From assembly GCA_007120095.1 (NCBI GenBank), contig SKOM01000007.1:1-5634 (forward strand): a stretch of 5,634 nucleotides of DNA, read 5' to 3'. Positions 5,587-5,634 of the stretch are shown here, piece after piece. Both the position numbers and the translations under genes were made by a program. Source of the DNA: Candidatus Competibacteraceae bacterium. GTDB lineage: Bacteria; Pseudomonadota; Gammaproteobacteria; Competibacterales; Competibacteraceae. The notes beneath the pieces are model-generated. The model was not told the origin of the DNA and ran no database searches. It worked only from the letters and a program-made list of their open reading frames with translations. The number at the start of each line of letters is the position of its first letter. Within the stretch, counting starts at the first letter, position 1.

Positions 5587-5634
5587 GGGTTTTTGTCTTG
5601 ACTCACTCAAAAATAATTAAAAATTTCACTTAAA

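Noticed and set aside
5587..5610. TTG start extending threonine aldolase by eight residues
   Set aside because: MIDLRSDTVT is the usual family N-terminus, residue numbering then matches E. coli LtaE exactly, and the TTG has no ribosome site of its own.
1..5634. CRISPR array, tRNA, insertion sequence or phage genes
   Set aside because: I saw no regularly spaced repeats, cloverleaf-like sequence, transposase or integrase motif, and gene density and style are uniform.

Overview
The window reads as chromosomal DNA from a Gram-negative gammaproteobacterium, moderately GC-rich by eye. That placement is an inference. It rests on the protein family styles, on a tight Shine-Dalgarno/riboswitch arrangement of proteobacterial type, and on the pairing of a DUF294 nucleotidyltransferase with a DnaQ-like exonuclease, which I recall mainly from Vibrio/Pseudomonas-like genomes. 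No mobile element, tRNA, rRNA or CRISPR array is visible.

Layout from left to right. Positions 1-120 (minus strand) hold the first 40 codons of a gene that runs off the left edge and begins with one hydrophobic helix. A 157-bp spacer follows. Positions 278-1660 (minus) encode a 460-residue sodium:solute symporter, whose leader (about 1661-1762) is a clear thiamine pyrophosphate (TPP) riboswitch ending on the Shine-Dalgarno sequence. The riboswitch makes the symporter a likely importer of thiamine or a thiamine precursor (ThiV type). About 230 bp of divergent intergenic DNA with short repeats separates it from 1992-3875 (plus), a 627-residue regulator with a cyclic-nucleotide-binding-like domain, two CBS domains and a GlnD-like nucleotidyltransferase domain. 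A DEDDh-type 3'-5' exonuclease (3835-4581, plus) starts 41 bp inside that gene. From the right, low-specificity L-threonine aldolase (ltaE, 4570-5586, minus) converges on the exonuclease, and the two coding regions overlap by 12 bp.

How the genes may work together. The symporter is under thiamine feedback control. The nucleotidyltransferase-like protein and the exonuclease form a translationally linked pair, probably a sensory nucleotidyltransferase with a nuclease partner whose target is unknown. In other genomes, as I recall, this pair sits beside an acetate-linked symporter and acetyl-CoA synthetase. Here the neighbouring symporter carries a TPP riboswitch instead. Threonine aldolase (threonine to glycine plus acetaldehyde) is probably an independent metabolic gene.

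The features most worth a second look are the riboswitch-symporter assignment, the uncharacterised two-gene cassette, two substitutions at normally conserved functional positions (Gln for Glu in the cNMP phosphate-binding cassette, Glu for Asp in exonuclease motif II), and the repeats in the divergent intergenic region.
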